Shown piece after piece: positions 26,384 through 35,375 of a stretch of DNA of 64,000 bases. The translations under genes and the position numbers were made by a program. Source of the DNA: CAZRCZ01 sp964598765 (GTDB lineage: Bacteria > Sumerlaeota > Sumerlaeia > MVZB01 > JAJFLK01); the NCBI GenBank assembly GCA_964598765.1, contig CAZRCZ010000011.1:1-64000 (forward strand), in the 5' to 3' direction. Position 1 is the stretch's first letter, and the number at the start of each line of letters is the position of its first letter. Below the pieces are notes generated by a model. That model was not told the DNA's origin, did not search any database, and worked only from the letters and a program-made list of their open reading frames with translations.

Positions 26384-27739
26384 CTACTCGATCTTGTATT
26401 GCTCCATTTTTCGATAGAGCGTCTTTCTTCCGATGCCCAACTGTTTGGCGGTCCGGGCGCGATTGCCGCCGAGCCGGGCCAGCGTGGCGCGAATGATTTC
26501 GCGCTCCGCCTCGGCCATCGTCGAGTCGGGACGGATCGGAATGATCCCGCGCGAAGGGTCCCCCTTGCGGATCGGCTCGGGCAGATTGCGCGGCAAAATT
26601 TCCTTTCCCGACGACATGACCACTGCGCCCTCGATCACGTTGCGCAGTTGACGGACGTTGCCCGGCCAATCGTATTCCTGCAGGAGCGCCATCGCCTTGG
26701 GCGAAAGGCGCAAGCCGACCTTCCCGTTTTGCGCGCTGAATTCCTTGAGGAACGCCGCAGTCAGAAGGGGAACGTCCTCGGCGCGGTCGCGCAACGGCGG
26801 CAAATGAATCCCGACGACGTTGAGACGCCAGTAAAGGTCCTCGCGGAATTTTCCCTCGCGGACCAATTCGTCCAGATTGCGGTTGGTCGCGGCGATCACG
26901 CGGACGTCCACGCGGATCGTTTCCGTTCCGCCGACGCGCTCGAACGTCTGCTCCTGCAAAGCCCGAAGAAGCTTGACCTGAAAATCGGGGGACGTTTCGG
27001 TGATCTCGTCGAGGAAGAGCGTTCCGCCGTCGGCCATTTCAAACCGCCCGGCCTTGGAGCGGATGGCGTGGGTGAACGCCCCTTTTTCATGGCCGAAGAG
27101 TTCGCTGTCGAGCAATCCGGCGGCCAGCGCGCCGCAGTTGACCGGCACGAAGGGGAACCGCGCGCGGGGAGAATTGAAATGGATCGCGTGGGCAATCAGT
27201 TCCTTGCCGGTTCCGCTTTCGCCTTGAATCAAAACCGTGGCGCGCGTCGGCGCGACCTGCCGAACCGTTTGGAAAACGGCCTCCATCGCCGGCGAGCGGC
27301 CGATGATGTTTTGAAAACCGTATCGCTCCTCGACCGCCTTGTGGAGTTCTTCGTTTTCGCGGGCGAGGCTTTGACTGCGCAACGCCCGCTCGATGACCAT
27401 CCGCAATTCGTCAAGGCGGATCGGCTTGGTTTGATAATCGAACGCTCCCTTGCGCATTGCCTCGACGGCGTTCTCGACCGTCCCGTGCGCCGTGACGACG
27501 ATCACCTCGATCCCCGGCTCCTTGGCTTTGATTTGCTCCAACAATTGAAGACCGTCCATGCCGGGCAACTTGAGATCGGTGATGATGAGATCGGTTTCGT
27601 TCCGGTTGACGTGCTGGAGCGCTTCCTCAGCGGTGGCGGCGAGGGCGACATCGCAAGTCTTTCCCTCCAAACCCCACTTCATCCCCTCGCGGGCGTTCTT
27701 CTCGTCCTCGACGATCAAGATTTTCCTTTTGGCGCTCAT
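26384..27739 (-). CDS. Sigma-54-dependent NtrC-family response regulator
   Basis: A 451-residue regulator with a receiver domain (phospho-acceptor Asp55, LIITDLKLPGMDG), a AAA+ domain (GESGTGKE, DGGTLFLDEI, GNVRQLRN) and a Fis-type HTH at the end (RARTAKQLGIGRKTLYRKM). The sigma-54 contact loop is GAFTHA rather than GAFTGA; the Thr is kept. The ATG overlaps the upstream histidine kinase stop, forming an NtrB/NtrC-like pair. Target genes unknown. Confidence 0.95.
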   Translation of the reverse strand: MSAKRKILIVEDEKNAREGMKWGLEGKTCDVALAATAEEALQHVNRNETDLIITDLKLPGMDGLQLLEQIKAKEPGIEVIVVTAHGTVENAVEAMRKGAFDYQTKPIRLDELRMVIERALRSQSLARENEELHKAVEERYGFQNIIGRSPAMEAVFQTVRQVAPTRATVLIQGESGTGKELIAHAIHFNSPRARFPFVPVNCGALAAGLLDSELFGHEKGAFTHAIRSKAGRFEMADGGTLFLDEITETSPDFQVKLLRALQEQTFERVGGTETIRVDVRVIAATNRNLDELVREGKFREDLYWRLNVVGIHLPPLRDRAEDVPLLTAAFLKEFSAQNGKVGLRLSPKAMALLQEYDWPGNVRQLRNVIEGAVVMSSGKEILPRNLPEPIRKGDPSRGIIPIRPDSTMAEAEREIIRATLARLGGNRARTAKQLGIGRKTLYRKMEQYKIE

Positions 27740-29016
27740 GATTCGGCGATGCCTTCGGCGGTGGACTTGTCCGGACCTCCCAGCAGGCGGCGCGGCTTCT
27801 CGATCAACGGAAGCGAAATCAAAAAGCGCGTTCCCATGCCGGGACGGGAATCCACGTGGATCGTGCCATGATGCTCCGTGACGATTCGATCCGCCACCAT
27901 CAAACCGAGTCCCGTTCCGCCGGATTTGGTTGTCCAATACGGCTCAAAAATTTTGGCGAGGTTTTCGGGCGAGATGCCCGGACCGTTGTCGGCGACTTCA
28001 ATCGTCGCCTGATCGCCGGACAGCCGGGTGCGCAGGAGAATGAGACGGCGAAGAGAAGTTGCCTCGGCTTCGGTTTTTTCCTTGGCGGCGGCTTCCAGAT
28101 GCGCGTCCAAAGCGTTGCGGACCAGATTGCGAAGCGCTTGAAAAATCAGGCTCGCGTCCATGTCCATCGGCGGAAGCTCCGGTTCCAGATCGGTCTTCAA
28201 TTCGATCTCCGCCTGCTCGCATTCGGGCGCGAACAGCCCCGCCAAATCTTCGATGACGCGATTCAGATATTTTCGCTCGATGATCGGGCTTTGGGGACGC
28301 GCGGCCTGAATGAACTCATTGATGATGTGTGTCAGCCGCCCGGTCTCCTCCAGGATGACCTTGGCCGCTTTTTCGACCCGCGCATGATCCGCGATTTGCG
28401 TTTCATTTTCCGCCTCCTGAATTTCCTGCAAGAGAAGTTGGGCGTGGATGTGAAGCGAATTGAGCGGATTTTTGATTTCATGCGCGACGCCGCTGGTCAG
28501 GAGCGAGAGGGACGCCAATCGCTGGAACCGCGCCTGCTCCTCCATGCGCCGCCGATGCTCGGTGACGTCGCTCAAGATGAAAACCCATCGCGTTTCGCCG
28601 CCGGAGGATGCCTCCTCCTTTTCGTCCTCCGCGCGAATCGGAATCGCCGTCAAGGCCAAGACGCGCTCTCCCGCCGACCCGAACGGACATTCGTAATTTT
28701 CAATCGGTCTCGGGTGGCGGCGCATTGCGACAAAAAGATCGCGCATTTCTCCGGGGGGACATCGCTCGGCCAAATCCTCCCCCAAAATCGGCTTGCGCTG
28801 GGAGCCCTCGATCATCCGACGCGCGACGCGATTGGCGTAGATGACGCGCAACCGCTCGTCGGTGACGACGATTCCCTCGGTCAGATGATCGAAGATCGCC
28901 TCGAAGAAATGCTTGCGCGAAAGTAGCTCGGCCAGATAGTCGCGGATTTGGCGCGGATCAATTTTGCCGAGCTTGGAAAGGAATTTGTCTTCGAAACTGC
29001 CGGTTTTCGGACTCAT
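27736..29016 (-). CDS. Soluble NtrB-like sensor histidine kinase
   Basis: A 426-residue kinase without membrane segments. It has a PAS domain (residues about 35-155, LTEGIVVTDERLRVIYANRVA), a HisKA motif with His179 (SGVAHEIKNPLNSLHIHAQLL in two parts), and a HATPase domain (NALDAH, DNGPGISPENLAKIFEPYWTTK, GTGLGLMVADRI). It phosphorylates the adjacent NtrC-type regulator. ATG 29016 is preferred; the 47-residue extension is not conserved-looking. Confidence 0.93.
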   Translation of the reverse strand: MSPKTGSFEDKFLSKLGKIDPRQIRDYLAELLSRKHFFEAIFDHLTEGIVVTDERLRVIYANRVARRMIEGSQRKPILGEDLAERCPPGEMRDLFVAMRRHPRPIENYECPFGSAGERVLALTAIPIRAEDEKEEASSGGETRWVFILSDVTEHRRRMEEQARFQRLASLSLLTSGVAHEIKNPLNSLHIHAQLLLQEIQEAENETQIADHARVEKAAKVILEETGRLTHIINEFIQAARPQSPIIERKYLNRVIEDLAGLFAPECEQAEIELKTDLEPELPPMDMDASLIFQALRNLVRNALDAHLEAAAKEKTEAEATSLRRLILLRTRLSGDQATIEVADNGPGISPENLAKIFEPYWTTKSGGTGLGLMVADRIVTEHHGTIHVDSRPGMGTRFLISLPLIEKPRRLLGGPDKSTAEGIAES

Positions 29017-29231
29017 TTCACACCCGCCGCGCCATTTTGAAGAATGCGCGGGCATTTGTCCAATATTCACAAGGCGAAAATCGCGGGCGCCATTCAAAAA
29101 TTGGGGCACTGATCCGCACTCTCCCGCCTCTACTCCACTTCTTGACGCGCTTCCCATCTCTTCGAAGGGGGAAATCCTGACGGCGGAACAGCAGTCAAAA
29201 CGATACGCTTGCCCAGTGGAGTGAAAAGTTC

Positions 29232-29366
29232 ATGAAGACCAAAGTCAAAAGTGAGATGGGCGACGATCTGCCTCCCGAATACGACGTGAGCAAATTGCTC
29301 AAGAGCGGAATTCGGGGCAAATACGCAAAGCGAAGCCGAACCGGAAGCCAATCGGCCCTATTTTGA
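29232..29366 (+). CDS. Short antitoxin-like protein (44 aa)
   Basis: Translation of 29232-29366 gives 44 residues, beginning MKTKVKSEMGDDLPPEYDVS and containing GIRGKYAKRSRTGS. The pattern DDLPPEYD...GIRGKY is common in short antitoxins of VapC- or BrnT-like pairs. No toxin gene follows: the downstream gene is on the other strand and overlaps by 9 bases. It may be an orphan antitoxin left from a lost pair. No strong ribosome site is visible. Confidence 0.45.
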   Translation: MKTKVKSEMGDDLPPEYDVSKLLKSGIRGKYAKRSRTGSQSALF

Positions 29367-30263
29367 ATCTTCCGCGTAGTATTGCCTTCGTTTGCGCTTG
29401 AGAAACTCGACCGACCGTTTCAATTCGTCCAACCCGTTCATGCCGTCCTCGACGGAAATCCAACCCGAATAGCCGACGGACGCCAGAATCCTGAAAATCG
29501 CATCGTAGTCGTTCATCCCTTTGCCGGTTTCGCCGTGTTTGAGTTTGTCGGAGTAGCCGATGGTTCCGTCGGCCTTGCGGAGATCGTCGAGCGTCGCGCC
29601 GGGGACCAGATAGCGGTCGGAGGCGTGCATCGTGACGACGCGATGCTTGACCTTTTCCAAGAACTTGATCGGATCATACCCGCCGACAACCGCGTTGGAG
29701 GGGTCGTATTGGACGCCGAACATCGGCGACTCGATCCGGGCGATAATCTCCAAGAAAATGTCCTCCGGCTGGGCGAACTCCGGATATTTCCAGTTGCCGT
29801 CCTTGTAGTGGTTTTCCATGCAGAGGGTCACGCCTTGGCGTTCGGCGTATTCGAGCGAGCGTTGAATCCCCTCGACCGTCCGCTCGATTCCCTCTTCGCG
29901 CGTCATGCCGGGGAAGGCTTGTCCGCTGAGCGTCCGGCAAAACCGGATGCCGAGCGCGATGCAGGCGTCCATCGCTTTTTTTTGGCGTTCGACTTGGCGG
30001 TCGCGCTCGTCGGGATCGGGATGGGTGAAATCGGGAGAGAAGCAAAGCATGGAGGAGGTTTGTCCGGTCTCGCGCATCGTTCGGCGCACCGGCGCGATTC
30101 CGTCCTCATCCAGATTGAGAAAAAATCCGTCGTAATGCTCGACCCCTTCGCCCCCCAGCGTCGCCGCGTCACGGAGCCATTCGAGATAATCCATCTTCCG
30201 CGAGCAAAGCTCGTCGAAGTAGCATTTGGGGAAGACGCTGATTTTGGGGTGGGGTTTGGACAT
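29358..30263 (-). CDS. Sugar phosphate isomerase/epimerase-like TIM-barrel protein
   Basis: A 301-residue protein of the AP-endonuclease-2-like TIM-barrel family. The metal-site blocks are LCMENHY (Glu), FGVQYDPSNA (Asp), VTMHASD (His) and WISVEDGM (Glu). Family members isomerise or epimerise sugars and ketoacids, often with Gfo/Idh partners. ATG 30263 follows an aaggaga site. Substrate unknown. Confidence 0.87.
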   Translation of the reverse strand: MSKPHPKISVFPKCYFDELCSRKMDYLEWLRDAATLGGEGVEHYDGFFLNLDEDGIAPVRRTMRETGQTSSMLCFSPDFTHPDPDERDRQVERQKKAMDACIALGIRFCRTLSGQAFPGMTREEGIERTVEGIQRSLEYAERQGVTLCMENHYKDGNWKYPEFAQPEDIFLEIIARIESPMFGVQYDPSNAVVGGYDPIKFLEKVKHRVVTMHASDRYLVPGATLDDLRKADGTIGYSDKLKHGETGKGMNDYDAIFRILASVGYSGWISVEDGMNGLDELKRSVEFLKRKRRQYYAEDSK

Positions 30264-30471
30264 GATGGCATCTCCTTGAAAAGTGGCATGGGGCGCCGTA
30301 ACGCATCCATGTCAGGATTGAGCCGGAGTTTAGTGGATGGCGAAAAAGAAAAAAAGCGCGAAGCTTGGAGTTCGCCGCTCCATTCCGGAACGTGGGCGAG
30401 AAATGACGCGGAATCATGAGGAGGAAGTCGCCCCGGTCTATTCACTCTACGTAAACATCATCCTCAAAATG

Positions 30472-30497
30472 TGGCACAGCCGCCCCCGGCTGTGCCA
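30472..30497. repeat. Tggcacagccg palindrome
   Basis: A nearly perfect 26-base palindrome, arms tggcacagccg and cggctgtgcca, between the isomerase gene and the methylthiotransferase gene. It is the archetype for related words inside purD and the cysteine desulfurase and at 39584-39607. Confidence 0.85.
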
Positions 30498-30518
30498 TGA
30501 TCCACACGGCACATCACG

Positions 30519-31811
30519 ATGACCTCCGCCATTCACATCGAAATCGCCGGGTGCGCGTTCAACGTCTCCGATTCCGAAGCGATGGCCGGGACGCTCGTTC
30601 GCGCCGGTTATCAAATCGCGCCGACGCCCGCCGACGCCGATCTTGTGATCCTCAATACCTGCACGGTGAAGGACAAGACGTTCCGCGAATTTCGGAAGCG
30701 TCTGGAAAAAATTCGGCAATCCCCGAACGGCGAAGCGACGCCGCGCGTCATCGTCGCCGGATGTATTCCCAAGTCGCACGCGGGAGCCGATTTTTTGCGC
30801 GATGTTTCGACGCTCGGTCCCGACGCCGTCGGTCGCGTGGATGAAGTCGCGCGCGAAACCTTGCGCGGCCACGTAGTCCATCTGCTCAACGGCGGTCACG
30901 GGACCGGACGCTCCAATCTCCCCGTTCTGCGGCGCAATCCGGTCGTGGAGATTCTTCCCATCGCGCGCGGATGCCGGAGCGTCTGCGCGTTCTGCCAGAC
31001 CCGTCTGGCGCGGGGTCGGCTCGCTTCGTTTCCGCCCGAAGAAATTCTTGCCCAAGCGCGGCGCGCCCTCGCCGAAGGGGTCCGCGAATTTTGGGTCACG
31101 GCGCAGGACGCCGGAGCCTACGGCGAGGACAGCGGTTATCCATTGCCCCGCCTGCTGGAACGGCTTCTTGAATTGGAGGGCAATTTCAAAGTCCGGCTCG
31201 GCATGAGCAGTCCGCAATGGATCGCCCGGCGGCTGGAGGAATACCTCCGGCTTTTTGAGCATCCGAAAATGTTCCGGTTTCTGCACGTCCCGATTCAATC
31301 GGGATCGGATCGGGTTCTGCGCGAGATGAAACGGGAGGGAGATGTCGCGCAGTTCGCCTTGATTCACGATGAATTTATCCGGCGATACTCGGATGGATGT
31401 TTCGTCACCGATCTCATCGTCGGCTATCCCACCGAATCGGAGGAAGATTTCGAGCAAACATTAAATCTGGTGGAACACCTGAACTTGGGATTCGTGAATA
31501 TTTCCAAATTCAGTCCGCGCCCCGGAACATCGGCGGCTCAATTAAAGCCGCTTCCCTCCGCCGTCATTTCTCGCCGATCCAGAATCCTCAGCGAACAAGT
31601 CCGCCGCGTCGCCGCCCGTTCCCTCGCCGCCTATCGCGGTCGCCGGTTTACGGTCCTGATCGAACAAATCCTGCGCAACGGGATGAATCTCGGTCGAACG
31701 CGGGATTATCGTCCGGTTATTGTTGATGGGAAATTCGCTTTGGGCGACGAAATTGACGTTGAGATCACCGCGCACGAAGATTTCCATTTGATGGGTGAGG
31801 AACATGAATAA
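30519..31811 (+). CDS. tRNA t6A37 methylthiotransferase, archaeal/eukaryal type (e-MtaB/CDKAL1-like)
   Basis: A 430-residue methylthiotransferase that would convert t6A37 to ms2t6A37. Cys12, Cys48 and Cys82 bind the auxiliary cluster, and Cys152/156/159 (GCRSVCAFCQTRLARG) the radical SAM cluster. The words ARGRLASFPPEEI after the cysteines are typical of the archaeal/CDKAL1 branch, not of bacterial MtaB or MiaB. A TRAM-like end (residues 370-430) follows. Its stop overlaps the next lipoprotein gene. With tsaE also in the window, the t6A substrate is available. Confidence 0.88.
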   Translation: MTSAIHIEIAGCAFNVSDSEAMAGTLVRAGYQIAPTPADADLVILNTCTVKDKTFREFRKRLEKIRQSPNGEATPRVIVAGCIPKSHAGADFLRDVSTLGPDAVGRVDEVARETLRGHVVHLLNGGHGTGRSNLPVLRRNPVVEILPIARGCRSVCAFCQTRLARGRLASFPPEEILAQARRALAEGVREFWVTAQDAGAYGEDSGYPLPRLLERLLELEGNFKVRLGMSSPQWIARRLEEYLRLFEHPKMFRFLHVPIQSGSDRVLREMKREGDVAQFALIHDEFIRRYSDGCFVTDLIVGYPTESEEDFEQTLNLVEHLNLGFVNISKFSPRPGTSAAQLKPLPSAVISRRSRILSEQVRRVAARSLAAYRGRRFTVLIEQILRNGMNLGRTRDYRPVIVDGKFALGDEIDVEITAHEDFHLMGEEHE

Positions 31812-32835
31812 CGGACGAGCGCGATCGGGACGTATTGCAAGGACTATGATTTGTTGCTTGGTTGTGTGTCAGCTCGGCGGGTGTGTGCTGGCCTCACGCT
31901 GTCCGTGGAGCAACCGGCCCCTGTGGAGAACCAGACTACCGAAAAACAAGTCTTTCCGTGGAGCCGTTTTCATCTTGGAGGAGATGCCCGCTTCGGAGTT
32001 TGCTTTTCTCCTTGCCGAGCGCTACCCACAGAGTTTTGTCGTGGCAATGCCAAGAGAGAAAAAGAATGGAGGATTTGCATCCAATTTATGGAATGAAACC
32101 GATGTTCCATTTGTCGATATCCGCGACATCCATACGGAAGGCATTCCTCTACCACGCTGTCTAATTTTCCATGAAATGCAAATGACGGCTGACGACCACC
32201 CCCCCGCTCCGTTGCCGGATGCACCCATCATCCGGCTATCTTGGGTGGTTAATGATCTTAATATCCCACCACCCGGCCTGTTCAAAGGAAGTGTAAGAGC
32301 GTTCCTCGGAGTTCCCACGTACCTAACTGGGGGATTTCTATGGCCTCCGCCGATTCCGAGATCGGTGGTGCCGACCGAGCAGAGCAAGGTGCGCAGACAA
32401 CAACAATTGAACGTCTCGTCCGATCCGGCATCGGCCAAAACCTTTTTCGCTCGGCAGAGCGCGGAATGGGAATTTGGTTATGGATTCCTATGGCGGCTCC
32501 CCGTGTGTTTATTCAGTTGGGATGAACCCAAATTGATTGGCTGGTCGGATCCGGGATATTCCCCGGGTGGATGGGCAGACTGCCTCGAACAAATGTTTCG
32601 CGACGATGAGATATCGAGATATCTGGAATCATGCACGGATGAAGGAATAACCAGACGGACAAGTTGGTTTCAGGAACACTATGCCAAGATCGGCTATGGG
32701 TTGGAACGATTGCCCAAGGAGAACAACTATACGATACGTAGCGCCTATGGTTTCAAAGATTCCCACAATCCTAACGCTCTCCTAATTTGGAGAGAATTTA
32801 CGGATGGCGCAAATCAGCTTGTCCGAATCCGTTGA
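31804..32835 (+). CDS. Lipoprotein of unknown function
   Basis: A 343-residue protein with a lipoprotein leader (TMICCLVVCQLGGC). The mature part has no recognised domain; it is rich in Pro and Trp and contains FFARQSAEWEFGYGFLWRLP and a charged central region. ATG 31804 lies within the end of the methylthiotransferase gene; GTG 31795 is an alternative. Codon use is more AT-rich than neighbours, which hints at later acquisition. Confidence 0.55.
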   Translation: MNNGRARSGRIARTMICCLVVCQLGGCVLASRCPWSNRPLWRTRLPKNKSFRGAVFILEEMPASEFAFLLAERYPQSFVVAMPREKKNGGFASNLWNETDVPFVDIRDIHTEGIPLPRCLIFHEMQMTADDHPPAPLPDAPIIRLSWVVNDLNIPPPGLFKGSVRAFLGVPTYLTGGFLWPPPIPRSVVPTEQSKVRRQQQLNVSSDPASAKTFFARQSAEWEFGYGFLWRLPVCLFSWDEPKLIGWSDPGYSPGGWADCLEQMFRDDEISRYLESCTDEGITRRTSWFQEHYAKIGYGLERLPKENNYTIRSAYGFKDSHNPNALLIWREFTDGANQLVRIR

Positions 32836-32898
32836 TCGCCCGTTTTCCTTGCCGCTGTTTGGATCACCGATCAAGACCCGAATCTTCATCCGTGTCAT

Positions 32899-32957
32899 CC
32901 GTGTTGTTCCGTGTCCCATCCATCTTGGACACGGATTGCACGGAAGAACACGGATTT
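32899..32957. repeat. Ccgtgt/acacgg inverted repeat
   Basis: Intergenic inverted repeat of ccgtgtcatccgtgttg and its complement, between convergent genes. Same family as 4743-4832 and 36985-37055; likely works as a bidirectional terminator. Confidence 0.7.
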
Positions 32958-33848
32958 TCAAAGGCACAATCCCCACAGCCCAATGATGAGATAAGACCCG
33001 ATCATCTCGCCAAGTAGAACCAAGATCATCGCGGGAAAGAGGATGCCGGTCGCGGATTGAGTCGAGCGGATCGCCGCCGATCTGTAGGCCATGCCGCACG
33101 CGACCGCCGGAAGAAGCAGGCCGATGAAATAACGGAGGGTGAGGAAAATGAGATTGCTCAGAATCGCGCGGTCGAGAAATCCCTCCGCGCCGAAGGGATC
33201 GCTTCGGACGCCGATCGTCATCGAAAGCCAAACGGACAAGGCTTTGAAAACAATCGCAAAGGCGAAGGCGAGGCACGAACCCTTGAGCCATCGGATCGCC
33301 AGACCCGGAATGACCAAATACCAATGGCCGATCAACATGGCCATCGTCACCGAACCCAAGAGCAGACCCGAACTCGAGATGCCGACAGCCAGCGACAGGA
33401 ACAGTTGGGGAACGGTGGTTCCCAATTCCTCCGGGACTTCAGCTTGGGCCGCGGGATGACCCAGCGCCCAATAATGCCGCGCCATGAGGAGGCTCGTCGC
33501 GAGAACGAGCGCGACCTGAAAAAAGAGGGCGATCAGTATTAGAATCCTTTGGAATCCCTCGCGGGGATAATTCAGCGCGACAAAATAGGCAAACCAGAAT
33601 CCGATCGCGCTCCAACCGGCCGCTCGGACGGCGGAGAACAAATCTCCCTCGTCCGAAGGCAAAAACCGCCGAAGCCCCAGCATGGCGAACAGCAGGGAGA
33701 AGAAAATCGAGGTGGAGATCGTCTTGCCGAATCCCGGTCCGAGCGCGGAGCGCGGAATGAAAAGGTGAACCGCCCCCATGCCGAGGCCGATTTCCAAGAG
33801 GGTCAGATAAAGCACGAGCGACAAATCAATATCTCCGGCGACGGACAA
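32958..33848 (-). CDS. Polytopic membrane protein of unknown function
   Basis: A 296-residue protein with about eight predicted membrane segments (for example YLTLLEIGLGMGAVHLF, LILIALFFQVALVLATSLLM and LFLSLAVGISSSGLLLGSV). The pattern resembles phenylacetate/DmsC-like or other integral subunits only loosely. No motif supports a reaction. It stands alone after the repeat and 42 bases from the next gene on the same strand. Confidence 0.65.
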   Translation of the reverse strand: MSVAGDIDLSLVLYLTLLEIGLGMGAVHLFIPRSALGPGFGKTISTSIFFSLLFAMLGLRRFLPSDEGDLFSAVRAAGWSAIGFWFAYFVALNYPREGFQRILILIALFFQVALVLATSLLMARHYWALGHPAAQAEVPEELGTTVPQLFLSLAVGISSSGLLLGSVTMAMLIGHWYLVIPGLAIRWLKGSCLAFAFAIVFKALSVWLSMTIGVRSDPFGAEGFLDRAILSNLIFLTLRYFIGLLLPAVACGMAYRSAAIRSTQSATGILFPAMILVLLGEMIGSYLIIGLWGLCL

Positions 33849-33890
33849 ACCCCGCTCATCGTAATCAGAAGCAAAAGGTTTATCGAGGTT

Positions 33891-35375
33891 TTAGTGCGGC
33901 TCGCGTTTTCGAGGAAGCCCCACAAATTGGCGGAATTTCGCTTCCGAAGGCAAATTCCCAAAAAACAAAATGATCCAATACGGCTCGGTCGAGAACCGCA
34001 TTCGGTTCCCTTCGCATCCGTCAATAAAGAGAACCGCGATCAACACCCAAAGAATGCAGGCGAGAAGAAACGCCGCCGTTCGCGCTTCGGTCGGATCACT
34101 TTTCCATGAACGAAAAATTTTGAAGACCGTCGCCGCGAGGACCAGCGGAAAGAGAAAAACGAAACCGGAAATTCCGGCGGGCCAAAGTTCCGGGGGAGGA
34201 ACCCCGTCGCTTCGCAGGCGGAGAGTTTCGGGAACCCGAAAATCCTGAAGGACAACCGTGTTGTAGAGCGTCACCCAAAGGACGGCCATCGGTCCGAGCT
34301 CGTCTTGGATGGCGTAATCTCCCTTGTATGGATTGAGCGCCGTGGAGCGCGTGAAGCTCCAGTAATTGCGGCTCGCTTTTCGAGCGATCTGCATGGGGTC
34401 GTTCTCAAGGGAACGGAGACTTTCCTTCTGCCGCCATCGGGATTCGAGGATGAATGAATAATGGTTCCAGTTGATCGTTCCGTCGCTCTTGCTTCGGCGC
34501 GTCACGGCGGGGACAGAGGGGAATTGGGCGGGAAGCCCGGCGGAATCGAAATGCGGAATCGGGGGGAGACTCAAGCCCTGCGAGAAATTCAACCCCTGCC
34601 AGCTTGAGTAGGAAAAAACTCCGAAGAGGGCGAGGTTCTTGATCGGCCAGAGAAGCAGAACCAGCGACGTGATCGCAAAACTTTGGTGGAGCTTTCGGCG
34701 GCAGTCGCCGTCTCCCATCGCGGCGGTCGCGCCAACCTTCAAGATCCAACCAAGCATGGCGATAGCCCAGACAAAATGGAAAAGACTGCGCGTGTAAACC
34801 AGAACCGCAAATAAGGCGCAAACGAGCGCGTAATCGCGCGGGCTTCCACTTTGAAAAAAACGCCGGACCCACAGGGCGAGCAGAGAGAAAATCACGAATT
34901 CGTGAAAAGTGTAGAAGTAGTGATAACCGACGCAATAGAGAACGGGATGCAGGACGATCAGAGTAAGGCAGACTCGCGCGGGGAGACGATGCGGAATGAA
35001 TTCGCGGATGAAGCGAGCCAGAGCCGCGACGGCCCACGCGCCGAGAAGGAAGTGTAGCGTCCAAAGGGTGACTTCGGCCTTTAACCCCGTGAACAGTTGC
35101 AGTTTCAGCGCCAAACCAAGGACGAAGTTCAGCGCGGGGGGCTGGGAATGAAGATTCCAGAGCGATTGCGCGAAGGATCGCTTCAATAGGTCTTGGCTCA
35201 AAAGTTGATAGAACCCGTAGGGAATTTGCATTCTGTAGCCAAGGATCGGAACCGCGCAGAAAATCATCGCGTAAACCAGCACGGGAAAAAATTTGGGGAA
35301 GGTCGGAACCGGACGCGAAAGAAAACCGGAATTTTCCGCAAGCGAGCGCCGGGCGGACTGAACGAATCGAATCAT
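33891..35375 (-). CDS. Membrane glycosyltransferase-like protein
   Basis: A 494-residue protein with about ten membrane segments and a long external loop after the first (YGFYQLLSQDLLKRSFAQS). The layout, with SQPPALNFVLGLALK in the first loop, resembles lipid-linked-sugar transferases of the ArnT/PMT (GT-C) type, but the key acidic pair is not clear. Its ATG overlaps the stop of the acyl-CoA ligase gene (35372-35375). Possible role in glycosylating an envelope component. Confidence 0.55.
   Translation of the reverse strand: MIRFVQSARRSLAENSGFLSRPVPTFPKFFPVLVYAMIFCAVPILGYRMQIPYGFYQLLSQDLLKRSFAQSLWNLHSQPPALNFVLGLALKLQLFTGLKAEVTLWTLHFLLGAWAVAALARFIREFIPHRLPARVCLTLIVLHPVLYCVGYHYFYTFHEFVIFSLLALWVRRFFQSGSPRDYALVCALFAVLVYTRSLFHFVWAIAMLGWILKVGATAAMGDGDCRRKLHQSFAITSLVLLLWPIKNLALFGVFSYSSWQGLNFSQGLSLPPIPHFDSAGLPAQFPSVPAVTRRSKSDGTINWNHYSFILESRWRQKESLRSLENDPMQIARKASRNYWSFTRSTALNPYKGDYAIQDELGPMAVLWVTLYNTVVLQDFRVPETLRLRSDGVPPPELWPAGISGFVFLFPLVLAATVFKIFRSWKSDPTEARTAAFLLACILWVLIAVLFIDGCEGNRMRFSTEPYWIILFFGNLPSEAKFRQFVGLPRKREPH

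Noticed and set aside
30337..30522. 61-residue plus-strand frame
   Set aside because: Its end is encoded by the tggcacagccg palindrome and it overlaps leader DNA; unlikely to be a gene.
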